Shown here piece by piece: positions 7,060 to 16,751 of a DNA stretch of 64,000 nt (position 1 is the stretch's first letter; each line of letters starts with the position of its first letter). The DNA is from Opitutia bacterium (GTDB lineage: Bacteria; Verrucomicrobiota; Verrucomicrobiia; Opitutales; UBA953): assembly GCA_003569165.1 (NCBI GenBank), contig BGOI01000003.1, positions 56,931-120,930 on the forward strand, written 5' to 3'. The translations under genes and the position numbers were made by a program. The notes beneath the pieces were generated by a model. The model was not told where the DNA came from and ran no database searches. It worked only from the letters and a program-made list of their open reading frames with translations.

Positions 7060-9085
7060 TCGAGGCCTTATCCTTCTTCTCCTGCTCGAGCGAGGCCTTG
7101 ATGGAATCGTCGAAGGCCTTGGTGCGTTCGGCTTCGGTCAGCGTCACGGGTGGCCGCTGAGTCAGCCCGTAGTCCCCGCCCACCCAGCGCAGATTGCGGA
7201 TCGCGGGGTCGTTGCCCCGCGTCCAGCCCTTGGTCGCTTTCATGTCCGGGGTCTTGAGTTCACTCGGGATGCTCGGCGTGATGCCGATCTCGGTCAGGGT
7301 ACTCCAATCCGCCAGCATTCCCTTGGTGGCACCGATGGGACGGATGTCCGCTAGGTCGACCTCGACCGTCGCCCAACCGTCCTTGACCTCGAGTTTCTTC
7401 ACGGCCGCGTATTCGGCCTTCGGGCCGGCAGCGAAAGCACCCCAATCGTTGCTGACGAATTTCACGGCGAGCCAGCTGGCCTCGCGGGCTTTGATCTCGA
7501 AGCGCAGCTTGGCACCCTTCGGCCCGCGCCACTTGGAGTCCTTGACCTTGCGGGTGTGGAGGCTCCAAAGCTCGGGGTTACCGAAGTTAAGCGTGTACCA
7601 ATCGCCCCAGTCGGCGCTGTCCGCCGTGAGCAGTCGTTCCGGCTGATCGGTCGCCTGCGCGCCCGCGGCCTTGAGTTGGGCAGAGGTAACCCAGGCTTCG
7701 CGTGAGCTGAAGTAATAGGTATCGGAATTCGCCACGCCCGGGGTGGTCGGGAGCTTGCGGTATTCTTCGGGCGTCGCGTACACGACGTTGGCGTAGGCGA
7801 AGAGCGGTTGCGAAAGGTCCATGAGCGGAGCCTCGGCGATCCAGCGTCCGTCGACCTGCTTGGTCTCGAGACGACGCCAGAACCGTGTGAGCTCATGGAC
7901 GTCCTGGCTGACGTAGATCCGGACGGTCTGGCAGGGTTTGGACGCATCCGGAGTCACGACGATCTTCGGGACGCGTCCCGCTTCGATGGCGATAACGGGC
8001 GAGGTCGGGATGAGCTCCGTCTTGCCCTTGAGGTACGTCTCGAACCACAGGTGCTGTGTGAGCGTGCTGGCGTGGTCGTGCCGGTGGTTGAAGTGCGGCG
8101 ACATGCTCAGACGCAGGAGCGAGTCGGGGACGCCGCGCCAGTTCCACGCCATATTATCCATGTGCGCGTGGAAGTCGTTGGTCGGCGAGAACCAGAGCGT
8201 CGGCGCGCTTAACCGGGCGATGTAGGGATTCTCCGAGATCGTCGCCAGAGCGAGTGGCGTGGCCTTGGAACGCTGGCCTCCCGGCATCTCGTCGAGCGAC
8301 GCGGCCAGGTCGCCGGATCCGCCGCAGGAGGGCACCGCCGCCTTCACGCGCTTATCGATGCCGGTGAGATGGGTGGTGAGGCGACCGCCCATCGAGTGGC
8401 CATAGACGCCGAGGCGGGCGGGGTCGACCTGCGGCTGGCTTTGCAGGAAGGTCAGGCCGCGCCGGGCGGCGAGCGTGACCAGGAACCAGTTGTCGTTACG
8501 GGGCGAATCGACCGGATCGAGGGTGAAGGCGTCGGGCTTGGTGCCACTGGCGAAGTGGTTGACCGAATTACGCTGGGGCGGGTGCGTGGCGTCGAGCGCG
8601 CCCCAATCGGTATTGAGTCCATCGTAGAGCTTACCATCGGCGAAGGTCATCTTGTTGCCGCCCCAGTTGAGCGAGAGGCTCGTGTAGCCACGCTTTGCGT
8701 CGGTCACGACCGTCGCGAGATTCGCGGACTGGCCGCCGCCATGGATATGCATCAGTCCGGGCAGGGCCGTGGCGCCTTTCGGAAAAGCGTAGAACGCCGC
8801 GACCGTCGCAGGCTGGCCCTTGAAGACGCCGACGCGGTAGCGGATGATCTGGCAGGTAATGCCGTCGACCTCCCAGGACTTCGTCACCTCGGCTTCGAGC
8901 GGTTCGCGTCGGGGATCGTAGTCGCCCCAAAGCGCGTCTAAGTTCTGCGGCACCTGGCGTCCGCCCAGCGGCTGCAGACTCTCGGCTAGCACGAGGAGGG
9001 ATTGAGGCGTATGGTCATCGGCCTTCGGCGTTTGCGCGTCGAGATGCGTCAGCAGGGCCAGCAGGCAGAGCAGCGGGGTTCGCAT
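7055..9085 (-). CDS. Large exported alpha/beta hydrolase (acetyl-xylan-esterase-like)
   Basis: 676 aa with a short Sec signal (MRTPLLCLLALLTHLDAQ). The N-terminal half is an alpha/beta hydrolase: GLMHIHGGGQSANL forms the oxyanion region, RLGVYGHSMGGRLTTHL holds the nucleophile Ser near residue 230, and SAPTLWFSPTNDFHAH and HFNHRHDH are candidate Asp and His sites. The C-terminal third, from about residue 450, is beta-rich (WYTLNFGNPELWSL, AKLRFEIKAREASWLAVKF) and may bind carbohydrate; I cannot name it. The arrangement resembles exported esterases acting on polysaccharides. The last codons end inside a REP element that supplies TAG. Strand, length and export are clear; the substrate is inference. 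Confidence 0.8.
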   Translation of the reverse strand: MRTPLLCLLALLTHLDAQTPKADDHTPQSLLVLAESLQPLGGRQVPQNLDALWGDYDPRREPLEAEVTKSWEVDGITCQIIRYRVGVFKGQPATVAAFYAFPKGATALPGLMHIHGGGQSANLATVVTDAKRGYTSLSLNWGGNKMTFADGKLYDGLNTDWGALDATHPPQRNSVNHFASGTKPDAFTLDPVDSPRNDNWFLVTLAARRGLTFLQSQPQVDPARLGVYGHSMGGRLTTHLTGIDKRVKAAVPSCGGSGDLAASLDEMPGGQRSKATPLALATISENPYIARLSAPTLWFSPTNDFHAHMDNMAWNWRGVPDSLLRLSMSPHFNHRHDHASTLTQHLWFETYLKGKTELIPTSPVIAIEAGRVPKIVVTPDASKPCQTVRIYVSQDVHELTRFWRRLETKQVDGRWIAEAPLMDLSQPLFAYANVVYATPEEYRKLPTTPGVANSDTYYFSSREAWVTSAQLKAAGAQATDQPERLLTADSADWGDWYTLNFGNPELWSLHTRKVKDSKWRGPKGAKLRFEIKAREASWLAVKFVSNDWGAFAAGPKAEYAAVKKLEVKDGWATVEVDLADIRPIGATKGMLADWSTLTEIGITPSIPSELKTPDMKATKGWTRGNDPAIRNLRWVGGDYGLTQRPPVTLTEAERTKAFDDSIKASLEQEKKDKASR

Positions 9086-9133
9086 GGGGATTAGGACAGG
9101 ATGGATACGGACCTAAGGGAGACCAGAGAGAAA

Positions 9134-9197
9134 GGTAGGGTTGGGACCGCGTCACGACATAGCCGCCGCTAGGACAGCACGTGGTGCTGTCCCTACC
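9134..9197. repeat. Two GTAGG-foot palindromes, the second REP type A
   Basis: 9134-9163 carries GGTAGGGTTGGGACCGCGTC and is related to the element at 28837-28864. 9170-9197 is REP type A on the minus strand; its TAG (9193-9195) ends the ankyrin gene. They lie between the exported hydrolase and the ankyrin gene. Confidence 0.7.
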
Positions 9198-9645
9198 TCT
9201 TGCTGCCCCGAAACCACCCGATCAGCTTGCTGAACCAGCGGGTGGGTTTGGCGGCGTTGTCGCGCCGCGACTGCAGGAGGGCGAGGATTTCGGCCTTGCC
9301 GGCGAGCGTGGCGAAATCGGCTGGCGTGGAGCCGCCTTGGTCTGCCACCGGGTCGGCTCCGGCGTCGAGGAGGAGGGTGGCGATCTCGACGTAGCCCTTG
9401 AAGGCCACGCCACCGAGGGGCGTCTGGCCCTTCGCATTGCGGAGGTCGACCGTGGCGCCCGACTTCAGCAGCAGCTTCACGGCCTCGATCCGGCCATGAT
9501 AACCGGCCAGCATCAGGAGCGTGTTGCCCTTGGCGTCACGCGCGTCCACATCCAGGCCACCTTTGAGCATGGCGCCAAGGCCTTCGGCATCGCCTTTACG
9601 GGCAAGCTCGGCGGCGGCGTCGGGGAGAGGGCTCGGGGTCGTCAT
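9193..9645 (-). CDS. Ankyrin-repeat protein, 150 aa
   Basis: Starts at the ATG at 9645, which overlaps the stop of the upstream fatty-acid hydroxylase gene as ATGA, so the two are probably translationally coupled. Three ankyrin repeats are visible: DAKGNTLLMLAGYHGRIEAV, NAKGQTPLGGVAFKGYVEIA and a third with GGSTPADFATLAGKAEILAL. There is no signal peptide. A basic tail follows (TRWFSKLIGWFRGSKR), possibly amphipathic and membrane-associated, which would suit a partner of the membrane hydroxylase. The reading frame ends at a TAG inside a REP, so the final codon or two may derive from element insertion. Confidence 0.82.
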   Translation of the reverse strand: MTTPSPLPDAAAELARKGDAEGLGAMLKGGLDVDARDAKGNTLLMLAGYHGRIEAVKLLLKSGATVDLRNAKGQTPLGGVAFKGYVEIATLLLDAGADPVADQGGSTPADFATLAGKAEILALLQSRRDNAAKPTRWFSKLIGWFRGSKR

Positions 9646-10424
9646 CGTGAGGTCACTTCGCGGAAGCGTTTTTCGTAGTCGGGGTGGTTGGTGCCCATCC
9701 AGCGGTCCCAGTAGTTGAAGTACAGGCCGAAGTTCCCTTTGAAGCTGTCGTGGTGCTGGATGTGGTTCGTGGGGGTGTTCAGGAACTTGCCGAGCCAGGA
9801 ATCCATGAGCCAGCGGGCGTGGAACTCGTAGCCGATGTGGCCGGCGACGTTGAAGGTGATCTGCCACAGCATGAAGATCGCGAACGCACCGGGGTGGATG
9901 GGCATGGTCAGGGCGACGAGCGGGAAGATGCCGGCCTGGATGACGGCCTCGCCGGGGCTGAAGCAATACGCGGCCCACGGGCTGGGGTTATGGCTCTCGT
10001 GGTGCACGCCGTGGAAGAAGCGGAAGAGCCTGGGGTGATGGATCAGGCGGTGCGTCCAGTAGAAGTACGCGTCGTGCACGAAGATCACGACGACGATGCT
10101 GCCCCAGAACCAACCCCAGCCGTAGTCGTCGACCTGGGTGTAGATCTGCGTCCAGCCGAGCTTCTTGAGCGCCAGGGTGCTGCCGCCGACGAGCCCGTAG
10201 ATGACGACGGTCAGGGCCGACCACATGGCCTCGCGCCGCATATCCGCGGCGCTGGGCATCTCCTGGATGATTTTGCGGCCATGCCACCAGCCGCGGAAGA
10301 GTAAGTAACCGAGCAGCCAAGCTACGCCGGCAAAGAGGGCGTATTGCGTCAGGTGGTTGAGCGAGATGAAGAGCGCGGTCTTCTCGAAGCTGGGGATCTC
10401 TTTCGGGAAGGAGAGGGCGATCAT
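9642..10424 (-). CDS. Sterol desaturase / fatty-acid hydroxylase family membrane protein
   Basis: 260 aa from the ATG at 10424. Hydrophobic helices surround the eight-histidine di-iron pattern of the family: HDAYFYWTHRLIHH, FFHGVHHESHNP and later HIGYEFH and HIQHH. These enzymes insert oxygen into lipid chains or sterols at the membrane; the substrate is unknown. The start was chosen because sequence upstream of MIALSFPKEIPSF is the ligA tail read in another frame. Order on the strand is ligA, this gene (4 nt after the ligA stop), then the ankyrin gene overlapping it, so the three may be one transcript. Confidence 0.85.
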   Translation of the reverse strand: MIALSFPKEIPSFEKTALFISLNHLTQYALFAGVAWLLGYLLFRGWWHGRKIIQEMPSAADMRREAMWSALTVVIYGLVGGSTLALKKLGWTQIYTQVDDYGWGWFWGSIVVVIFVHDAYFYWTHRLIHHPRLFRFFHGVHHESHNPSPWAAYCFSPGEAVIQAGIFPLVALTMPIHPGAFAIFMLWQITFNVAGHIGYEFHARWLMDSWLGKFLNTPTNHIQHHDSFKGNFGLYFNYWDRWMGTNHPDYEKRFREVTSR

Positions 10425-10428
10425 GAAA

Positions 10429-12455
<2,027 letters not shown>

Positions 12456-12531
12456 GGATGTCTGCAGAGGATAAAGGGGGGAGGGTGGGGAGGGGAAGGT
12501 TTAGATGCTGAGGGGTAGGGGTGGGTGTAGG

Positions 12532-12560
12532 GGTAGGGACAGCACCACGTACTGTCCTAG
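12532..12560 (+). repeat. REP type A, degenerate copy
   Basis: GGTAGGGACAGCACCACG followed by TACTGTCCTAG; a single A replaces G in the right arm, breaking one stem pair. Confidence 0.65.
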
Positions 12561-12604
12561 TGCAAAAGTGCAAATCGGCCTGTGGCCTGTGCAAAGGTGC
12601 AAAA
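12560..12604. repeat. Octamer cluster with GC-rich core
   Basis: GTGCAAAA, GTGCAAAT, a 13-bp GGCC-rich spacer (CGGCCTGTGGCCT), GTGCAAAG, GTGCAAAA. A near-identical copy is at 14651-14695. The units are inverse complements of NTTTGCAC. Confidence 0.65.
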
Positions 12605-12622
12605 GTGAGAGGCAGTCGTTTC

Positions 12623-12762
12623 AGGTGGCGGGTGGCAGCCACGGGTGGCAGGTGGCGGGAGATGCATTTCGGGTCTCAGGTTCGGGTGTTCGGGTTCGGG
12701 TGCAGGTCCCGGGATGAGTACCTGTAACCCGCCACCTGGGGCTGCCACCCGCCACCCGAGAA
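12623..12762. repeat. Long inverted repeat of GGTGGCG/GGTGGCA heptamers
   Basis: Left arm 12623-12660 and right arm 12727-12762 are near reverse complements built from 7-bp units, with about 66 bp between. Similar pairs lie at 20617-20826 and 27051-27172, and single arms at 6217-6252 and 14714-14728. The layout resembles a MITE or a two-hairpin repeat. Confidence 0.65.
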
Positions 12763-12790
12763 TGGGAGGTGGTCTGTCCCTTTCTACACC

Positions 12791-12814
12791 TTTGCACTTT
12801 TGCACCTTTGCACC
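12791..12814 (+). repeat. NTTTGCAC octamer array, three units, upstream of the dioxygenase gene
   Basis: TTTGCACT, TTTGCACC, TTTGCACC ending 13 nt before the ATG at 12828. This is the same orientation and spacing as at the other three genes of the set. Confidence 0.75.
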
Positions 12815-12827
12815 TACAACTTCCTCC

Positions 12828-13498
12828 ATGCCCCTCCCCCTCTGCCGGCGAATCTCCGTGCCCGTCGTGATTTCCTCCGTCAGGTGGCCCTGGGGGCCGC
12901 GCTCTTCGCCGTGCCGGGCGCCTTCGCCGAGGCGCTGACCCGCACGCCGAAGCAGACGGAGGGGCCGTTCTACCCGGACAAGTTGCCGCTCGATACCGAC
13001 AACGACCTGATCATCCTGAACAACGGCGTCACGCCAGCCGTTGGTGAGATCGCTTGGCTGTCCGGGCGCATCCTCGACGAGCACGGTGATCCCGTGCGCA
13101 ACGCGTTGGTCGAGATCTGGCAGGCCGATAACAATGGTGCCTATCTCCACACCAAGACCGGTAACGCCGCCAAGCGGGATGGTAATTTCCAGGGCTTCGG
13201 TCGCTTCCTCACCGGCTCCAATGGCGAGTATGTCTTCCGTACCATCAAGCCCGTGCCGTATAAGCCGCGCACCCCGCACATCCATCTCGCCGTCCGGATC
13301 AAGGGCAAGAAGGAGCTCATCACCCAGTGTTACATTAAGGGCCACGAGATGAATGAGAAGGATGGGGTCTACAAAGGCATCAAGGACGCCAAGCAGCGCG
13401 AGAGCGTGTCGTTGGCGTTCGATCCGCTCAAGGGATCCAAGGCCGGCGAACTGTCCGCGCGCTGGGATGTGGTGCTCGGGTTTACGCCGGAAGGGTAA
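12828..13498 (+). CDS. Exported intradiol ring-cleavage dioxygenase-like protein
   Basis: Family members cleave catechol-type rings between the hydroxyls using Fe(III). Seen: the early TEGPFYPDKLP motif, LSGRILDEHGDPVRNALVEIWQAD, GRFLTGSNGEYVFRTIKP, then PYKPRTPHIHLAV with Tyr and two His metal ligands. A Tat signal precedes it (RARRDFLRQVALGAALFAVPGAFA). The ATG at 12828 is out of frame with the body. One extra C in the CCCCC run at about 12836-12840 would join MPLPPLPANLRARRDFL directly, so a homopolymer deletion is likely. Without it only a TTG inside the octamer array could start the frame. An octamer array lies 13 nt upstream. The substrate is unknown. Confidence 0.8.
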
Positions 13499-13502
13499 AA
13501 GA

Positions 13503-13612
13503 GGTAGGGACAGCACCACGTGCTGTCCTTGTTCGCCGCAGGGCGAACCAAGGTAGGGGCACGATTCATCGTGCACTCCCAGGTGGAGGGCGCGGCGGAG
13601 CCACGCCCCTAC
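13503..13612. repeat. REP type A plus a GTAGG palindrome pair
   Basis: 13503-13529 is REP type A, five bases after the dioxygenase stop. About 13552-13612 contains GGTAGGGGCACGATTCATCG and, inverted, GGGCGCGGCGGAGCCACG before CCCCTACG. A GTTCGCCGCAGGGCGAAC hairpin (13531-13548) lies between them. Confidence 0.65.
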
Positions 13613-13623
13613 GTCTAGCTCAC

Positions 13624-13655
13624 TTTTGCACTTTTGCACATTCGCACTTTTGCAC
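13624..13655 (+). repeat. NTTTGCAC octamer array, four units, upstream of the TIM-barrel gene
   Basis: TTTTGCAC, TTTTGCAC, ATTCGCAC, TTTTGCAC in perfect 8-bp register, ending 11 nt before the ATG at 13667. Confidence 0.75.
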
Positions 13656-13666
13656 ACTGTGGCCCC

Positions 13667-14632
13667 ATGTCCTCCGCTACCCCCCGCCGAGAATTCCTCA
13701 AGCACTCCGCCTGGCTCTCGCTCGCCGCGCTCGGCTTATCCGCCCGTGCCGCCGAGACCGCGCCTTCCGCCAAACTCTCGCGCCTGCGCACGTCGCTCAA
13801 CGCGTACTCTTTCTACGTCGAGCTGAACCTCGGCCTCAAGGAGCCGAACAACCCGAAGGCCATGAACCTACACCAGTTGCTGACGTTCACGGCTGAGGCG
13901 GGCTTTGATGCGATCGACCTTACCGGCTACTTCTTCGCCAGCTATCCCAAGGCCCCGGCCGACGCCGAGATCTTCGCGATCAAGCACGAGGCCTTCCGCC
14001 TTGGTCTCGAGATCAGCGGCAGCGGCGTGAAGAACGAGGTTACCACCGCCGACAAGGCCCTCCGCGCCGAAGGCAAGCAGCGCATCAAGGATTGGGTCGA
14101 GGTCTGCGTGAAGCTGGGCGCCCCTGTGCTGCGCGTCTTTGCCGATACGAATATCCCGCCGCAGAAGTGGCAGGCCGTCTCCGGCGGGGCTTCGCGGGAT
14201 GTCGTCGAAGGCTGGATCGCGGATGATTTCCGCGAGTGCGCCGAGTTTGCCGCTGCCCGTGGCATCTTCATCGGCGTGCAGAACCACGGCGATTTCCTGA
14301 CTACCGGCGCCGAGCACGTCAGCCTGCTCAAGCGCATCAATCACCCGAACTGCCGCGCCATCGTGGACACGGGTAAATACCTGACCGAAGATCCGTATGT
14401 CGACATGGCCTTGGCTGCACCGTTCGCCGTGAACTGGCAGGTCAAGGAGACCCCGTTCGGTAAGCCGAATAAGCCCCTCACCGATATGCGCAAGATCGTG
14501 AAGATCGCCCGCGACGCCGGCTACAATGGCTACCTGCCGATCGAATCGCTGCCCATGGGCCGTAAGGATTACGATACTCCCGGCGAGCTGCGTCGCATGC
14601 TCAAGGAACTCAAGGCCGCGATCGTGGAGTGA
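13667..14632 (+). CDS. Tat-exported sugar phosphate isomerase/epimerase-like (xylose-isomerase TIM barrel)
   Basis: 321 aa. A twin-arginine signal (TPRREFLKHSAWLSLAALGLSARAA) marks export in folded form. The body has the AP endonuclease 2 / xylose-isomerase-like barrel pattern: LTFTAEAGFDAIDLTGYFFA, KDWVEVCVKLGAPVLRVFAD, FIGVQNHGDFLTT, CRAIVDTGKYL, and a late segment GYNGYLPIESLPMG with a metal-binding Glu. Many such proteins in Verrucomicrobia are sugar epimerases or isomerases of unknown substrate. The ATG at 13667 gives the best signal peptide; an upstream start would run through the octamer array (13624-13655). Another barrel of this kind lies at 15367-16218. Confidence 0.85.
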   Translation: MSSATPRREFLKHSAWLSLAALGLSARAAETAPSAKLSRLRTSLNAYSFYVELNLGLKEPNNPKAMNLHQLLTFTAEAGFDAIDLTGYFFASYPKAPADAEIFAIKHEAFRLGLEISGSGVKNEVTTADKALRAEGKQRIKDWVEVCVKLGAPVLRVFADTNIPPQKWQAVSGGASRDVVEGWIADDFRECAEFAAARGIFIGVQNHGDFLTTGAEHVSLLKRINHPNCRAIVDTGKYLTEDPYVDMALAAPFAVNWQVKETPFGKPNKPLTDMRKIVKIARDAGYNGYLPIESLPMGRKDYDTPGELRRMLKELKAAIVE

Positions 14633-14650
14633 GCGGGCGATTTCCCGTAC

Positions 14651-14695
14651 GTGCAAAAGTGCAAATCGGCCTGCGGCCTGTGCAAAGGTGCAAAA
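14651..14695. repeat. Octamer cluster with GC-rich core
   Basis: GTGCAAAA, GTGCAAAT, CGGCCTGCGGCCT, GTGCAAAG, GTGCAAAA. It differs from 12560-12604 by one base in the core. It is followed by GTGAGAGGC and a GGTGGCGGG arm (14714-14728), the same order of elements as at 12605-12660. Confidence 0.65.
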
Positions 14696-14734
14696 GTGAG
14701 AGGCCGTCGTTTCGGGTGGCGGGGGATGTCTCGA

Positions 14735-14763
14735 GGTAGGGGCAGCACCGCGTGCTGCCCTAG
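14735..14763 (+). repeat. REP type B, left flank of RAYT 1
   Basis: GGTAGG then GGCAGCACCGCGTGCTGCCC and TAG. Compared with type A, the stem has GC where A has AT on both arms. It overlaps the 3' end of the RAYT gene and supplies its TAG stop (14760-14762). Confidence 0.85.
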
Positions 14764-15221
14764 CATGATTCTTGTCCCATCGGCCACTCCGCCGAGTACG
14801 GCCAATCCTCGGCTCTGCCGATCAATCCCGCCCTCGCCGGATTGGCTCGGATGTAGTCCCGAATCTCCAGGAAATGCGGATGACTCCTTATTCGATGATC
14901 GAAGGCATCCCTCTGCCAGGCTGTGGGAAAGGTGTAGCCGATGTCTCGCTTGAAGGAGCCGAGGGTTTGTTGGATCCGTTGCTTATTTGGAATTAGCACA
15001 ATCCCATGGAGATGGTCCGGCATGGCCAGCATCATCAGGGGAGTCCACTTTCCGCGGGCAGTCAGGTGATGGGTGGCAGCGACGATCGCCTCCCATGCGG
15101 CGGGATTATCGAAGTGTCGGACTTTCCTTTCTTGATGGCATAAGGTTATGAACAGAGGGTCACGCTCGTGAACCCAAGGTGGTCTTTGATGGGGTAAGTA
15201 TTCGCGAATCCTGAAATCCAT
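14760..15221 (-). CDS. REP-associated tyrosine transposase (RAYT 1, Y1 HUH family)
   Basis: 153 aa. These single-strand transposases recognise REP hairpins with a GTAG foot. Seen: FITLCHQERKVRHFDNPAAW near the N-terminus, MLAMPDHLHGIVL with the His-hydrophobic-His metal site (H70, H72) and RDYIRANPARAGL with the candidate nucleophile Tyr123, then WPYS. The ATG at 15221 (MDFRIREYLPHQ) is preferred; upstream frame is REP-derived. Type B REPs in inverted orientation flank it at 14735-14763 and 15269-15297. The stop codon lies in the left REP. About half the residues match RAYT 2 at 19295 by eye. Probably active or recently active on type B REPs; this is inference. Confidence 0.9.
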   Translation of the reverse strand: MDFRIREYLPHQRPPWVHERDPLFITLCHQERKVRHFDNPAAWEAIVAATHHLTARGKWTPLMMLAMPDHLHGIVLIPNKQRIQQTLGSFKRDIGYTFPTAWQRDAFDHRIRSHPHFLEIRDYIRANPARAGLIGRAEDWPYSAEWPMGQESC

Positions 15222-15268
15222 CTGAATACGCTGGGCCCTCCGAACAGCAGTTCGATGCAGGAGAGACC

Positions 15269-15297
15269 CTAGGGCAGCACGCGGTGCTGCCCCTACC
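15269..15297 (-). repeat. REP type B, right flank of RAYT 1
   Basis: CTAGGGCAGCACGCGGTGCTGCCCCTACC, inverted relative to 14735-14763. It lies 48 nt upstream of the RAYT start codon. Confidence 0.85.
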
Positions 15298-15314
15298 TCA
15301 AGGCAACACGCCCA

Positions 15315-15343
15315 CAAAAAAGCCCCCGGAAAACCGGGGGCTT
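15315..15343 (-). terminator. Rho-independent terminator of the epimerase-like gene
   Basis: On the minus strand: AAGCCCCCGG, a TTTT loop, CCGGGGGCTT, then T residues. It is a strong 10-bp stem with a T-run 24 nt after the stop of the gene at 15367. Confidence 0.9.
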
Positions 15344-15366
15344 GATGCGCACGCGAGAAGCGCGGC

Positions 15367-16218
15367 TTACTTCGCGCGGGCTTTGACGAAATCGATATTA
15401 TGCTTCACCTGGGGAACGCTGTCCTTCCAGTCGTTCTCGTGCTCGACGGAGATATGGCCGTCGAACTTCTGGCGGATGAGCTCCTTGAGGCAGCCATCGA
15501 TATCGCAGACACCCTTGCCGGCGACGACGACGGTGGCCTTATGGCCGAAGTCGGACTTGTCCTTGAGGTGCACGCTGACAACGCGTCCTTCGAGGACCTT
15601 GAGGGCCCATACAGAGCTCAGTCCGGAAGTGGCCCAGTGGCCGAGATCGGCGCAGGCGCCGACGCGGGCGTCGCGGCTTTCGACGACGCCGAGGATGTAG
15701 AGAGGATCCCAGACCTTATACTTCGGGTCGATCTTGCCGTCCTTCGTGATGCGGGTGCCGTGCTCGTGGAAGGCAACCTTGATGTCGAACTCGATCGCGG
15801 CGGATTCCCAGTGGACGACCTGTTCGGTGGCTTCAGTGCAGACGGCGTAGAGGCCCATCTTCTTGGCGAAGGCCATGATGGCGTAGACCTCTTCCTTGGT
15901 CTTGGCGCCGACGACACCATAGTTGACGGCGTGCACGCCCTGGCGGGCGAGCTCGGCTTTGATCTCGGCCATGGTCTCAGCGGACATCGAGTGGTGGGTC
16001 TTCTCCTTCGAGCCTGGCTTCACGGACTGTCCGGGGAAGAGTTCGATGACGTTGCCGCCGGCTTCCTTGGTCTTGGCGATGGCTTCGAAGAAGGAGAACT
16101 CCTTGAAGGTGTAAGCTTGGGAGCCGACGAACCAACCGTTCTGGCGGAAGGACTCGGGGATCGGATCAGCGCTGACGCAGGCGGCAGCGGCGAGGGCGAG
16201 GAGGGTGAGGAAACGCAT
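15367..16218 (-). CDS. Exported sugar phosphate isomerase/epimerase-like TIM-barrel protein
   Basis: 283 aa from the ATG at 16218, with a Sec signal (MRFLTLLALAAAACVSADP). The barrel shows FEAIAKTKEAGGNVIELFPG, MSAETMAEIKAELARQGVHAVNYGVVG, KVAFHEHGTR, VGACADLGHWATSG, VVSVHLKDKSDFG and FDGHISVEHENDW. The His, Asp and Glu at strand ends fit the metal site of xylose-isomerase-like barrels. It is related to the gene at 13667 but Sec- instead of Tat-exported. Likely periplasmic or surface sugar metabolism; the substrate is unknown. A strong terminator follows (15315-15343). Confidence 0.85.
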   Translation of the reverse strand: MRFLTLLALAAAACVSADPIPESFRQNGWFVGSQAYTFKEFSFFEAIAKTKEAGGNVIELFPGQSVKPGSKEKTHHSMSAETMAEIKAELARQGVHAVNYGVVGAKTKEEVYAIMAFAKKMGLYAVCTEATEQVVHWESAAIEFDIKVAFHEHGTRITKDGKIDPKYKVWDPLYILGVVESRDARVGACADLGHWATSGLSSVWALKVLEGRVVSVHLKDKSDFGHKATVVVAGKGVCDIDGCLKELIRQKFDGHISVEHENDWKDSVPQVKHNIDFVKARAK

Positions 16219-16322
16219 GGGTGTGGGGTGTAAGGACAGAGTAAAGCCCCCCAAGGTTCCCTAGGTCAAGACCCCCTCGTTCGCAGGGTGGCGGAAAAGC
16301 CCCCTTTTGGGTCCCATCGGCC

Positions 16323-16745
16323 ATGTTTCTCTACGAACTGTGGACGGCTTTTCTGACTTGGTGCCGAGGACGTCCTGTGCCGACCGATCTCGGCGCCCGG
16401 GGCGAGCGTCTCGCCGAGGCGCACTATCTCCGGCAAGGGGGCCGATGTCTCGCGATGAACTGGCGACACGGCCGCGATGAACTCGATCTCGTCGTTCTCG
16501 AAGGCGAGGTGCTCGTCTTCGTCGAGGTTAAGACACGGACGGCAAAATTCGGCGGGGAAGGGTATTGGGCGGTGAATCGGCGGAAAAAGCGGGCTTTGCG
16601 GCGGGCGGCGGCCGGTTGGATGCGACAAATCAGGGGTGCGTGTCATACGCGCTTCGACGTCGTGGAAGTTCTGGTTTGCAAGAAAGGCACCGTCCGCCTC
16701 CTTCAACACCGTGGCGAAGTCCTCTTCGGACGGCGCCGCTTCTAG
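16323..16745 (+). CDS. yraN: YraN/UPF0102 family putative nuclease
   Basis: 140 aa. The pattern LGARGERLAEAHYLRQGGRCLAMNWR, then DELDLVVLEGEVLVFVEVKTR, is the YraN signature: a restriction-endonuclease-like fold with catalytic-type D-x-E-x-K residues (DELD, FVEVKTR). Its role is not firmly known; DNA repair or processing is suspected. The stop is 6 nt before zwf, so yraN-zwf-opcA is likely one transcript. The ATG at 16323 gives MFLYELWTAF; a shorter start cannot be excluded. Confidence 0.87.
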   Translation: MFLYELWTAFLTWCRGRPVPTDLGARGERLAEAHYLRQGGRCLAMNWRHGRDELDLVVLEGEVLVFVEVKTRTAKFGGEGYWAVNRRKKRALRRAAAGWMRQIRGACHTRFDVVEVLVCKKGTVRLLQHRGEVLFGRRRF

Positions 16746-16751
16746 ACTCCG

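Larger units (their letters stand above)
12456..12827. other. Intergenic repeat mosaic (ligA - intradiol dioxygenase)
   Basis: 372 bp with no trusted gene. In order: GGGGTA-type hexamers (about 12512-12537), a REP type A copy with one stem mismatch (12532-12560), an octamer cluster (12560-12604), a long inverted repeat (12623-12762) and a second octamer array (12791-12814). The stretch separates divergent genes and must hold both promoters. Confidence 0.7.

Noticed and set aside
9646..9978. N-terminal extension of the ankyrin gene
   Set aside because: It overlaps the hydroxylase and reads as His/Arg/Pro-rich shadow; the ATG overlapping TGA is better.
12645..12938. Frame starting MPLPLCRRIS near 12828
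   Set aside because: It is the correct start in the wrong frame; explained by one missing C and not a separate gene.
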